NCBI GenBank assembly: GCA_022560025.1
Contig: JAFISE010000002.1
Location: forward strand, 434,001-498,000
Origin: Stagonosporopsis chrysanthemi
Taxonomy: Eukaryota; Ascomycota; Dothideomycetes; Pleosporales; Didymellaceae
Direction: 5' to 3'
DNA: 64,000 nucleotides
Position numbers and translations under genes: made by a program. Under the pieces are notes generated by a model. The model was not told the DNA's origin. It worked only from the letters and a program-made list of their open reading frames with translations, and ran no database searches. Below are positions 33,198-42,790 of this stretch, piece after piece. How positions within the stretch are numbered: position 1 is the first letter of the stretch; each line of letters opens with the position of its first letter.

Positions 33198-35763
33198 ATG
33201 GCGGAGACCATCTCAGTCCCGGTATCGCTCGCTTCTCCGCACGCTAACTCGGTACCCCAGCCTCTGCCAGAGTACGGAGTGCAATCTCAGCGGTCAAAGC
33301 CAAAAGACTTGCCAACTGCATCAGGAAGCAGTGGCATCGTCAAGAAAAAGCAGTCGAAGAGCCGAAACGGTACGTTCCTTTCATGAAGGTCCTTATTGAG
33401 GTATCAGAAGGATACTCATGGTTCTATCTTCTCCGGTCAAATGGAGAGCTAATAGACACTGACAGGCTGCGTCACGTGCAAATCGAAACGGCTCAAGTGC
33501 GACGAGGTGAAGCCTACATGTGAGCAATGCAAAAAACGCAAAGTAACATGCGGAGGCTACAAAAAGGACTTCAAATGGCGGCCATTTGAGGACCCTGGCT
33601 GTACAGGGAAACACTCAACTCAAGCAAGAAAAGGTTGGTGTTGCGCCAATGTGGATTTTCTTATGACTGACCTTGACAGACTCAGGCACATTCAGCACTG
33701 TTCCGACACAACCTGACAATAGCACCAAACACGTGGACAGCAACAACAAACCCTGCCAATACTTCGATGGCACTACAAATATTCATCAAGCGCTGCCACA
33801 GCTGCCGATATTCAACACGTACGACATGACACATGGCAGTTCCCCGCACCAAGCACCATTACGTGCGTTCACCAAGGAGACGTACGACCCATCAATGATA
33901 TCTCCCTTTACCATCACTACACAGTCCATATCCCCAGTCGATTCTCATATATTAAATTTGCCTGGATCTGAGAGCTGTTATGGAGACAGCTCGGCAAAGA
34001 CAGTGCGGAGTGAATTTACTGCGTCTTCCAGCGTCGCTACCGGACAGTCACCTCGACTTGTGGACCTTCTCTTGCCTGGCACAGACTACTGTGCTCCCCC
34101 AGAAGAATTCTTGTCATATCGAAACCAGCATGAAGCATTTTATCAGCCGACAGGGTTTACACCCCCACCTGCTTTAGCTGACGACGACATCGAAGAGATC
34201 CCGCGCCATTTCGATCATATGCCTCAGTCATGGTCCATGCGAAAATTCTCTCCATCTCCATCTAGCTCTCCTAGCTCGTCATCGGCGTACACTGGGCATC
34301 GCATCCCTATGCAGCCTCAAGATTTGCTGTCTTCTCACGAAGCAATGTCGCGACGTTTCCATCGAGATACATGCGGAATATTGTCTGTCAAGGACGGACC
34401 CACTGAGAACCCCTGGCGAACACTCGTTTGGCCGCTTGCACGCGACTGTCCGGCCCTGTATCATGCGATAGCGTCTATGACGTCGTTTCACCAGTCTTCG
34501 CAGTGCCCATCCATGCGTATCCAAGGCATAGATCACATGCACACTGCAGTTCAAGCCTTGTCAGAAGGCCTTCAAAATATGCGCTTTGACGCCGCCATAT
34601 CGACTACTCTAGTATTGGCATTTGCAGAGTCCTGGGATGTACATATCAGCACAGGAATTAATCACATAAAGGGTGCTAAGGTTCTGATTAATCAAGCTCT
34701 GGGGCGACATCGTCAATTGCCCTGGCAAGGAGATGAATGGAAGCGACTCAAGTTTCTTTGCAACACCTGGATTTACATGGACGTCATTGCTCGTCTCACA
34801 TCGGCAGATGGTGACGAGAGCAATGATGTTGATGCAATCTACGACAGCATTCACACAACAGAAGAGACAGATGAATCACTCGATCCATTGATGGGCTGCG
34901 CTCATTCACTGTTCCCTATCATTGGACGCGTGGCCACCCTCGTCCGAAAGCTGAGGAGATCTAGCCAAGAATGTGTGGAACTCACAGCGCAAGCCATGTA
35001 TCTGAAATCTCAGCTCGAAGAGTGGACACCGCCGTCGCACATTGAAAACCCTGAAGACGAAACAACAAGCCCGAAGGACTCAGTCAAAACAGCCACTGCT
35101 TATCAACTCGCAACGTTGCTCTACCTTCACCAAGCATTTCCCGATTTGCCTTCGTATACAGCGCTATCTCTAGCAAAGCGAGCATTACGCGAACTCGCCG
35201 CCGTCGAGCCAAGCTCCCGCTCAAGTATTGTACATATTTACCCTCTCATGGCAGCAGGCTGCGAGATGGTCGATGAAGAAGACCGAGCATGGGTCATTCA
35301 ACGTTGGGAACTACTGTCCTCCAGAATAAAGCTCGGGATCATCGACAAGTCACTCACTGTTACCAAAGAAGTATGGGATCGCCGAGATGCCTACGCGGCA
35401 GGATGCAACACCTTCGAAGCGATGCATGCCAACAGCCTGTATCCTGTTGAGCAACGGAAGCGCAGGCTTGATGGATATTTCGACACTGAAGATGACGAGA
35501 TCAGTTGGCTTGAACCTCGACCCAAACGATCAGTACCAGAGATGGAAGCACAACATTCGCTCTCGATCTCACAGTTGTTCGAACGTGAATATCGGAATTA
35601 TGATATGAATTCGGACGATCATCTTGAGCTGCTTGACCCAGAATTTACGGTCAAAGGCCGCCTTCACTGGCTGGGCGTGATGCGAGATTGGAATTGGGAG
35701 GGTGAGTCGATCTTCAGCTACCAATCTTCTACAATACTGACTGCTGTAGTCTTGCTCGGCTGA
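33198..35763 (+). CDS. Zn2Cys6 transcription factor, acr-2-like
   Basis: Exons 33198-33369, 33466-33633, 33680-35701 and 35750-35763 (introns 96, 46 and 48 nt) give 791 residues. The zinc cluster near residues 58-85 reads CVTCKSKRLKCDE, VKPTCEQC and KKRKVTC, with spacing CX2CX6CX6CX2CX6C. A Ser/Pro-rich region follows, then a fungal transcription-factor middle-homology region from about 240 on (PWRTLVWPLARDCPALYHAI and ALSEGLQNMRFDAAISTTLV). The protein ends in DWNWEVLLG. That ending, typical of acriflavine-sensitivity (acr-2)-like factors, requires the last 48-nt intron; without it the frame stays open and reads a 16-residue insert. It is a nuclear DNA-binding regulator with unknown targets. 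No clear target cluster flanks it. Confidence 0.85.
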
Positions 35764-37218
35764 ACAGAACTAGATTTGTGGGTACAAAATCACAACATCC
35801 TGAATGCCTTACATGTCGACTTCCCATTCATTCAATACGAAGTTCACCAGTCAGATCTTGTCCATACCGAAGCATCAAGGTCAGCTGAGAGAATGCCCAA
35901 CGGCAACTCCGCATCGCGCGATTAGCACGGGTTCCCTAGGGTATGTGTTTGATACGCCGTAGACACTGGATCCGGCATCAACCAGAGCACCTTCCCTGGT
36001 CGCCTTGCAGCCTCTCACTGTCTTGTGCATCTAGATGAATCACATTGTACGGAGCATTCCCCTGGCTCAAATCTCAATATGTGGAGGTTCTACGTGAATT
36101 AACGCAAGACCATTCTGACTGATAGGCTCCGAATCAGTGCACATGTGTTTTGTGGGCGTTTTATCAGCGATGTATTCATGGAACTCATTACACAAACACG
36201 GTATAGAAAAGGACCAGACGCCACGGTCTAGCTGTTCTTAGGACTGTAGATATAATTTGTTTGAGTCGCCAGTGCTTGCAATCAGTTGCTTACCACTGTA
36301 ACAACCTTTTCGATGCGCAAGACACCAAAATTCTACAAGGGGTCGTGTCTCTTCGATAGCTACATCGTCATCTGCAGTATGTACACCGTAATCTTGATCT
36401 ATAAAGCAAGAGAACCTGACTTCGAGCATGAGCCGCGCTGCTATCCGCAAAAGCTAATCGTAAGGAAGACCTTCCAGGTTTTTTGACTATGCAGGTACCC
36501 GATGTGTAACTACTATCAGACTTGTAGTACTACTGGCGTGACGAACTCTGCAGTACCCATACTGGTGTTAGCAGTCCGCAATGAGCTTACACGGGCTTTC
36601 ATGATGGTCATACGACTCTGGGTGGAGGATGTTTAGCCTCTATGATACACGGATCAAAGCTCAAATGTCGATTTCCGTCCAGACTGAATCTTCTTTTAGT
36701 CGTGGTAAGAGGAGCTTCCTTGCATCAACAAATCGACTTCCTAGACCAAGTGTCGTCGTTGTCGACTGTGCACACAGTCGAACTCTTCTGTCTAGTTCAA
36801 ATCTCATGTACACATATCTTGCGTACTTCTTGCTATTCTCCTAGTTCGAAGTATTCTTGGAAGCAGCAGCAGCAGCAAAATGGTGCACCCTTGGACGGCC
36901 AATGCCGCGTCCCTGTATCGTACACCGTCACATCCGCAAGCTAGTTCCTGGGCGCCAGGCCATTCCCTGTCTTGGGGATCGTGTACCTGAGACTTGATCG
37001 TGGCACAGAAGAGCGCTTTGTACGTCAACGTATTTGCGGTCGGGCGGCAATACCGAGATGTGAGTACATTCCGCAAATAGAAAGGGTGAGAATGGTTGGC
37101 TGTACATAATGTGTTACTAAATGGCTAGTACTAGATGAGTTTGGTGATATGTTGCTGATACATGACATCTCACCAAGATACAGGGTGTTCAATATTGATT
37201 AAGGTTTGACCAAAGAGA
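35764..37218. other. Intergenic region
   Basis: 1.45 kb convergent spacer. It contains a short AGC-type microsatellite (about five units near 36862-36880). No gene supported. Confidence 0.45.
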
Positions 37219-38802
37219 TCACTCAGAAGCCGACGCATCTGAGGACTCGATCTCACCGTCACTCACAAGGTCACTCAATGCGCTACTGTCCGCATCGCTG
37301 ACCCCGCTAGCTTCAGCCTCGCTCTCATTTTCGCTCTCGATCTTCTTTCGCCCCTTGGCTCTAGACTTTGTTGTCTTTCCATTCGCCGCCTTGCCGGTAG
37401 CCTTGACAAGACTCACACTATCGCCCTTCCGCCCTCCACTTCTCTGCACAAGGTGGTCAATCGCGCACCCCTTGTCCCAACCCTCACTGCTTTCTCCGGT
37501 AATTGCTCTGCACCTCGGGCAGCTCTTACCGTGCTTGATCAGCAGTTGGTGAAGAGGATATTTCAAGTGATCCGGCACCCTGACTTCGCAGTGCGCGTAG
37601 GTGGAGTTGCGTGTCGGTCCCGCGAAGGATCCTTTTGCACCGGGGGCAAGACCACGCTCGTCGCCGGGTTGAGGGACCCAATTGAGCCACTTACATAACC
37701 GGAAGACGTGCGTATCTACTGCAAACGATGGGCGTTGTAGACAGAAGAGGAGTACACAGGATGCGGTCTTGGGACCGATCCCTGGGTAAGATGTTAGGTG
37801 GGCGAATGCATCGTCGTTGGATAGTAGATGCAGGTGATCCAAGGATACGACGTCTTCATCTGCCTTCTGCATTTCCTTGTGTTTGTCTTCGGCTGCTTCA
37901 TTGGCTTCGCCCTGTGCTTCGGCAGATGAAGACTTCAATGCATCACGGCGCGCTTGATTTTCTTCCCACACCATCTGCAGAATCTTCTTGATGTCTTTGC
38001 TCTTTACATCAGCCAGACCGCCCGATTTGATTGCCTCGAAGACCTCCTTCACGTCGGCTTTGCGTACTGCGTTCCAATCAACGCTGCCTTTACCGACACC
38101 GGACTGTAGAATGCCGAAGCGTTTGACGAGGCCTGCAAAAGCGCGGGACGAGTTCGTGCCTGATGTTGCAGCGGAAAGGCGTGTGCGGATCAGGGCATCG
38201 AGCACGGAGGGAACTTCACCGCAACCAGATACGTCAAGCGATGGTAAAGGTATCTCTTTTGGCATCGTGACTTTGCCATGGACTTTGGACAAGATGCGCG
38301 TCACTTCCTCACACTCTTCAGGTGTAGGATGTGGATAGTCTGGATACGGTGTTTGGCCTGGTGTTAGGCCGTAACTAGCTTTCTTCTTCGGCGATTTATT
38401 GTCGGTTGTTGCAACTTTTGTGAGAAGTTTATCGACGTCTTCCTTCTTCGTCTCTGCTAGCTGTTTCGGCTTTGCCGCCTTTCTGGCCTTCTTCGTCGTC
38501 GGAGCCACTTCCTTTTCTGAACCTGGCGAAAGATCAGGAATAGGCCCAAGGTTATGCGGCAGCTCGTTAACATCCGCCTCCTCTTTGACTTTCTTAGCTC
38601 GCTTCGTACTTTTAGGCGTCGTTGAGGCCTTGTACGGTGAAGCATCTTCTTCCTTGATAGCCTTCCTCTTACGGGTGGAAGCAAGCTTCGGTGTCACTGG
38701 TGGACTTGACGGCGGACTTGAGAGCTGCACTGGTTCGTTCTTTACATTTTTTAGAGATGCAGCAGTTGCGATCCGCGCAGATCCCCGTGTAGCTCTGGCC
38801 AT
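37219..38802 (-). CDS. HhH-GPD superfamily DNA glycosylase
   Basis: A single exon of 527 residues from the ATG of MARATRGSARIATAA; an upstream in-frame GTG is not used. The N-terminal 165 residues are Lys/Pro/Ser-rich and look like a nuclear targeting region. The helix-hairpin-helix reads LTSYPGIGPKTASCVLLFCL, with the catalytic Lys of bifunctional enzymes near residue 342. It is followed by SFAVDTHVFRLCKWLNWVP, with the catalytic Asp near 362. A cysteine-containing segment (GKSCPRCRAI, then GCAIDH) sits where endonuclease III has its iron-sulfur loop, but the C-X6-C-X2-C-X5-C spacing is absent. The tail is acidic. It should cut damaged bases from DNA and nick the abasic site in base-excision repair. 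It is divergent from the thioesterase gene. Confidence 0.88.
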   Translation of the reverse strand: MARATRGSARIATAASLKNVKNEPVQLSSPPSSPPVTPKLASTRKRKAIKEEDASPYKASTTPKSTKRAKKVKEEADVNELPHNLGPIPDLSPGSEKEVAPTTKKARKAAKPKQLAETKKEDVDKLLTKVATTDNKSPKKKASYGLTPGQTPYPDYPHPTPEECEEVTRILSKVHGKVTMPKEIPLPSLDVSGCGEVPSVLDALIRTRLSAATSGTNSSRAFAGLVKRFGILQSGVGKGSVDWNAVRKADVKEVFEAIKSGGLADVKSKDIKKILQMVWEENQARRDALKSSSAEAQGEANEAAEDKHKEMQKADEDVVSLDHLHLLSNDDAFAHLTSYPGIGPKTASCVLLFCLQRPSFAVDTHVFRLCKWLNWVPQPGDERGLAPGAKGSFAGPTRNSTYAHCEVRVPDHLKYPLHQLLIKHGKSCPRCRAITGESSEGWDKGCAIDHLVQRSGGRKGDSVSLVKATGKAANGKTTKSRAKGRKKIESENESEAEASGVSDADSSALSDLVSDGEIESSDASASE

Positions 38803-39183
38803 GATGCAAGGTGTTGACAAGATCACTTGACGTAAAGTGCGACTCAGTGAGACCCTGCCGAAAGGAGAAATGGAGAACAGATTGAAGGCGATTGTGAAGC
38901 AGACACAAGACTAATGATCAGGAGACAGAAGAAAAGGGTTTAATGGTGAGAGAAAGCTGAATACAGACGTGACATCAGTGGAGAAACAGAGTTCATGGCC
39001 GTGTTCACGCCATGATGGATGGCAAACGTACAGGACGTCATTGATTGGCGCTCAGACCCCCAGACCCTGCATCATTAGCGCGATAGCGCGACACGCTTCC
39101 TCGGAATTGCACGCGGCTGCCCCGCGATTCACGCCTGCTGCGTGCCTCCCCAAGACTGTTTGGATTCACATATGTTCAGAAAC
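38803..39183. promoter_or_regulatory. Shared upstream region of the glycosylase and thioesterase genes
   Basis: 381 bp between divergent starts. It probably contains both promoters. No specific motif assigned. Confidence 0.45.
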
Positions 39184-39990
39184 ATGGCTGGAAGATCGCC
39201 GCTCGTCGTTCCTGCCCTCAAGAAGCACACTGCGACCATCATCGTTGCTCACGGGCTGGGCGACTCTGGCGCAGGATGGTGAGGCATGCTGTTTAGCCAA
39301 TCTGAGACATTCTGACATTGCATAGGATTTTTCTTGCGGAGAACTGGCGTCGCCGAAGCAAATTTGAAGAAGTTTCGTTCATCTTTCCAAACGCGCCTAA
39401 TATTCCCATCACTTTAGTACGTGCTTCTGTACAGCGTAGAGCTTCGCCGCTGACTTTGCCAGAACATGGGCATGAGCATGCCAGGATGGTACGACATCAA
39501 GTCTCTCAGCACCCTCACCGACCGCGAAGAGGATGAAGCCGGCATAATCAAGTCTCGCGACTACTTCCACGCCCTCATCGATGCTGAGGTCGAGAAGGGT
39601 ATCCCCGCGAACCGTATCGTTATCGGCGGGTTCTCACAAGGAGGCGCCATGTCCCTGCTGTCTGGCGTTACGTACAAGAGCCAACTGGGAGGTATCTTTG
39701 GACTCAGCTGCTACCTGCTGCTGCAGAAGAAGATCAAGGACATGATTCCTGCCGAAAGCCCCAACCAAAACACGCCCATCTTCATGGGACACGGCGACGC
39801 TGATCAAGTCGTTGCACATAAGTACGGACAGCTGAGCGCTGATGAGCTTACACGCCATGGTTACAAGGTCGATTTCAGGACATACAAGGGTCTAGTGCAT
39901 TCAGCAGACGCTGACGAGATTGACCATCTCGAGGCCTACCTTAAGCAGCAGATTCCTGCCCTAGAGGACAAATCCGAGAACTCTCTTTGA
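39184..39990 (+). CDS. APT1: Acyl-protein thioesterase 1
   Basis: Exons 39184-39278, 39326-39416 and 39463-39990 (introns 47 and 46 nt) give 237 residues, the usual length. The alpha/beta-hydrolase features are TIIVAHGLGDSGAGW (oxyanion region), IFPNAPNIPITLNMGMSMPG, the nucleophile elbow GFSQGGA near residue 121, the catalytic Asp in HGDADQVV near 173 and the catalytic His in GLVHSADADE near 208. The family removes palmitate and other acyl groups from cysteines of membrane-bound signalling proteins in the cytosol. The stop is TGA followed by CTC, and the same frame continues open for 45 codons that encode a membrane segment (see the separate entry). The gene is divergent from the glycosylase. 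Confidence 0.94.
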
Positions 39991-40128
39991 CTCAATGGAC
40001 ATGTTTCTCGAAGTCGATCGGCCGAAATAAGCACTCTTATAGTGCTGCTCATCAGCCTGGCTGTTGCGTGGTATGCGTGGTACAGAAAGCGTGACAGCAC
40101 AACGGGAGAGACTGCCAAGCCGAATTGA
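39988..40128 (+). other. In-frame 45-codon extension after the APT1 stop (possible readthrough)
   Basis: After the TGA at 39988-39990 the APT1 frame continues without a stop to a second TGA at 40126-40128. The 45 codons encode a short basic linker (NGHVSRSRSAE), then ISTLIVLLISLAVAWYAWY (19 residues, hydrophobic with Trp/Tyr at the end), then the basic tail RKRDSTTGETAKPN. That is the layout of a tail anchor. UGA followed by C is a leaky stop context, and UGA-CUA readthrough is established for peroxisomal isoforms of fungal glycolytic enzymes. No GT donor near the stop offers an alternative splice. A recent CGA-to-TGA change or a sequence error are the alternatives. Confidence 0.6.
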
Positions 40129-40457
40129 GCGTCAGACTGCTGAACTGGCCTAGGTACTGGACGACAGACTGCGGAATGTACTGTCGCAATTCTTTTGATG
40201 ATATCCACCAATAATAACACCCACATTTTTCTCTCTGATGTTAACGTCTGCAGTGCCCGGTATTGCATTGTAAAGTTCTTGTTACACTGCGGTAGAATAG
40301 TTGAGTTCGGTAGCCGGCCGGCAATGCGCCCTGAGTCAGCCCGCTCAAGCGTAGATCAGGATAGTCAGATGCTAGCGGCGAGGCTCCAACAAAGGGATAC
40401 TTTCTGTTTGCGCTCTGTATAATAAGGTTTTTATGGTCACTTCTTCCATGAATCACA

Positions 40458-40589
40458 TCCGTTATGGTCTAGGTAAGCTCAACAACCGCCCCTTGTCAAC
40501 AACTCCATCTAACAACAAACAGTGGCTAGGATACATCGCTCTCATTAGCAAGCGCCGATGTGGCCGGGGTTCGATTCCCCGTGACGGAA
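40458..40589 (+). tRNA. tRNA-Glu (CUC) with two introns
   Basis: With the two inserts left out, a 72-nt-class tRNA folds cleanly. The 5' acceptor strand TCCGTTA (40458-40464) pairs with TGACGGA (40582-40588), with discriminator A at 40589. The D arm begins GGTCTAG and resumes TGGCTAGGAT. The anticodon arm is CATCG-CTCTCA...C-CGATG with anticodon CTC at 40541-40543. The T arm CGGGGTTCGATTCCCCG contains a perfect B box. A canonical intron of 10 nt follows position 37 (40545-40554). A second insert of 50 nt sits in the D loop (40473-40522), listed separately. TTTT at 40593-40596 ends the Pol III unit. Outside the inserts the sequence is a standard eukaryotic tRNA-Glu. Confidence 0.9.
40473..40522 (+). 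other. 50-nt GT-AG insertion in the D loop of tRNA-Glu
   Basis: The insert begins GTAAGCTC, contains ATCTAACAAC (a CTAAC branch-like motif 10-14 nt before the end) and closes with AAACAG. Its length and all three signals match the protein-gene introns of this window. It lies between G15 and the TGG of the D loop and interrupts the internal A box. Removal restores GGTCTAGTGGCTAGGAT exactly. Whether the spliceosome, the tRNA endonuclease or neither removes it cannot be told from the sequence. Confidence 0.8.
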
Positions 40590-40592
40590 TCC

Positions 40593-40596
40593 TTTT
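40593..40596 (+). terminator. Pol III T-run terminator of tRNA-Glu
   Basis: TTTT four bases after the discriminator base, the normal minimal Pol III stop signal. Confidence 0.75.
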
Positions 40597-41257
40597 GCCC
40601 TTGATCAGGAGTGTGGAGACGGTGTGGTGGAAAGGGGGTGTGTGGGCTGAGGTGTGAAAGAATTTTTGGCCGAGGCCCCGCACACCACGGTAACAAACTC
40701 AATACCTTTACATTGGGCCCGGTGCTTTTTGTCTACCACTGTGGAACCTTTGGTTGAATGTAAATGTGGTGTTGTGGAGCATGATGTGCTTTTGCACTGA
40801 GAACGCCCACACGCCTTCATGTACCTTGCTTCCGATTATTCATGAGGCCCACGCGTGTCGCAGTTATAGCCATTTTTTCTTTGTTGCATAATTAGATACT
40901 GAGGTAAGAGGATGAGTTCAATGTAAGGTCCGCATATCATGTGCCCTATCAGATACTTGAGACAGCGGTCTTGTTCCTTGAGTTCTTCTACTATGCTGTG
41001 GTGACCAAAATAGGTAGTTTACCGCAGCTCCGTGTCACCGAGTTGGTGTGCCCTTGACAACTTTTTGATAGACTATCTTGTCCAGGGGTAGCACCAGACG
41101 AGAGACTTGCCTCTTTGCTGAGATGCGCCTGTAGCCTATCATCTCGGTGCCATGAGACTTAAAGCGTCAGCCTTCCAGCTACGGCAAGTGGGGCTACCAG
41201 TGGAAGTCTACCATTCTTCTACCACAACACCACGTTGACCAGCCGATCCACCTCAAC

Positions 41258-41746
41258 ATGGCACAAGGGTCAAGAGCAACCGTCTACAAACCTCCGAATC
41301 GACCTACAATCACCAAGCCTTCAGTGATCCTCTACGGCGCCATCGAGTCTGACCCCGCTACCGACTGGCAAACCAGCCTCGCGGCCTCGCTCTCACACCT
41401 GGCCATCGAAATCATCGATCCGCGCTGCGATGCCTGGGACAATACATGGGACGAAGATGTTTCCGACCCACGCTTTAGGGAGCAAGTGAAATGGGAAATG
41501 GATCATGCGGACATAGCTGATGTCATTGCATTCTACTTCAAGCCGGGCACGCTGACACCTATCGCATTATTGGAGTTGGGTATGTACGCAAAAACGGGCA
41601 AAGTGGTAGTTTGCTGTCCTAAAGGCTTTTACAAGAGGGGTAATGTGCAGATGGTCTGTGAGAAGTACAGGATTGATTTGCTGGAAAGTCTGGACGACCT
41701 GAAGAAGGCCGTGGAAGGAAGGCTTAGAGGGCTAGAGGCTCGATAG
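41258..41746 (+). CDS. Nucleoside 2-deoxyribosyltransferase-like protein
   Basis: A single exon of 162 residues. The fold marks of the family are VILYGAIESD at the start, DPRCDAWDNTWDEDVSDPRF in the middle, KWEMDHADIADVIAFYFKPG (an Asp/Glu-bearing segment), and SPxxLELG-like TPIALLELGMYAKTGKVVVC with the usual catalytic-type Glu of the ExG motif. This corresponds to the PF15891-type 'NDT-like 2' proteins found across fungi and bacteria. True deoxyribosyl transfer is not shown for this branch, and a nucleotide or nucleoside hydrolase role is equally possible. It has no signal peptide, so it is probably cytosolic. Its neighbour on the minus strand is a beta-ureidopropionase-type enzyme. Confidence 0.82.
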   Translation: MAQGSRATVYKPPNRPTITKPSVILYGAIESDPATDWQTSLAASLSHLAIEIIDPRCDAWDNTWDEDVSDPRFREQVKWEMDHADIADVIAFYFKPGTLTPIALLELGMYAKTGKVVVCCPKGFYKRGNVQMVCEKYRIDLLESLDDLKKAVEGRLRGLEAR

Positions 41747-42790
41747 ACGATAACCTTTCATGAGGCAGCATGTTCTTTTATCCTAAGATATGTAGTTCTT
41801 GTTTAGTTACTGCCTTGTATCGTGGTTTGCAATGCTGAAGCTGACCATGGCCTTGTGGCTGTGGCCTGAAATATTGCCATGCCATCGACGTATGTAGTCT
41901 TGGCTTTGTCCTTGAAGAGAAGCATCTACCAACGGTCGCCATGCTCTCTTTCCCAGTCTATATAACCTTCCGGCATATCTTGAATCGTGTCAGTGATGAC
42001 TCGAAACATCGTCAGCGAGGTTGACCCGTTGCTCTTGTTGATCACGTTAGTGACATTGACATGCCTCCCTCCAGTGGAGTAAGCGTCTTAACTGTAGAAG
42101 AAGGATGTTGACCTGTGCCTTTGCTTCGACCGTGAGAGGTCCGATTTGGCGCCCGTGACGGTATGTGAGAATGGAGTCTCCAGTCTTCCCTGTATCATAT
42201 GCCTGCAAAAGGCAATATTTCAAAACGGACGCTATCTGTGGAGAAATGTTTACACAGACTCCGGTTGCTGTAAAGAGATGGACTCTTGTGTCGGCACACT
42301 CACGGAACGACATGTCGAATGGTGATTTGAAGAAAATGTCATTCAAAAGCTCAGTCCGCCGCATTCTGGCTTTAAATCTCACAAGGTCGTGAAGTGTTGA
42401 CCTGGATAGGGATATAAGAGTTGGATCTTATTGTCGCGCAGGTCACGGTACAGTAGTCTCGGTATTTATTGTTCTATCTTTTCATGTAGATCCATGCTAC
42501 AGCCCCACGCAGGTCGCACTACTTGTAGGGGGCGCAAAAGCAACGTTGGGCGAAGAAGTGCGGAAGGATGCCTGAGGTTGAAGAGCCGATGCGGGCATAA
42601 GCAACGAGTTGAGATAAAGCTGAAGAAGGAGAGACCAGGTAAAAGCCAAATTGGATGGCTGAGCTGATATGCAATCAGTTCAGATCACGAAAGCATGAAC
42701 GCGTTTCTTGGTTGTAGCTGCCTGAACGCACCTTCAATGTCAATTCCATTATCGATATAAGACACATTCTAAAAGGTATCGAACTACCAC
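41747..42790. other. Intergenic region with a decayed gene
   Basis: 3'-to-3' region between the NDT-like gene and the amidohydrolase gene. It contains the putative pseudogene at 41926-42495. The rest shows no gene. Confidence 0.45.
41926..42495 (-). pseudogene. Remnant of an unidentified gene
   Basis: On the minus strand an ATG at 42495 starts MDLHEKIEQ, then TAA, and the same frame continues IPRLLYRDLRDNKIQLLYPY to a TGA. A shifted frame carries on with FKARMRRTELLNDIFFKSPF and GKTGDSILTYRHGRQIGPLT. A third frame ends with HVNVTNVINKSNGSTSLTMF and GYIDWEREHGDRW before a TAG at 41926. Each piece is strongly protein-like, but I cannot join them with convincing splice sites. The first stop is CAA-TAA, where a CAA-to-TAA change would fit. 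Either it is a broken gene or it has unusual introns. I do not recognise the family. Confidence 0.35.

Larger units (their letters stand above)
39991..41257. other. Intergenic region between APT1 and the NDT-like gene
   Basis: Holds the possible APT1 readthrough extension (to 40128) and the tRNA-Glu gene. The rest, 40600-41257, shows no coding region I can support. Confidence 0.5.

Noticed and set aside
38399..38830. Plus-strand frame opposite the glycosylase
   Set aside because: Ser/Phe-rich shadow of the Lys/Pro-rich N-terminus of the minus-strand glycosylase gene.
41926..42495. A functional spliced gene on the minus strand
   Set aside because: I could not join the three frames with credible donor and acceptor sites, so it is reported as a remnant instead.
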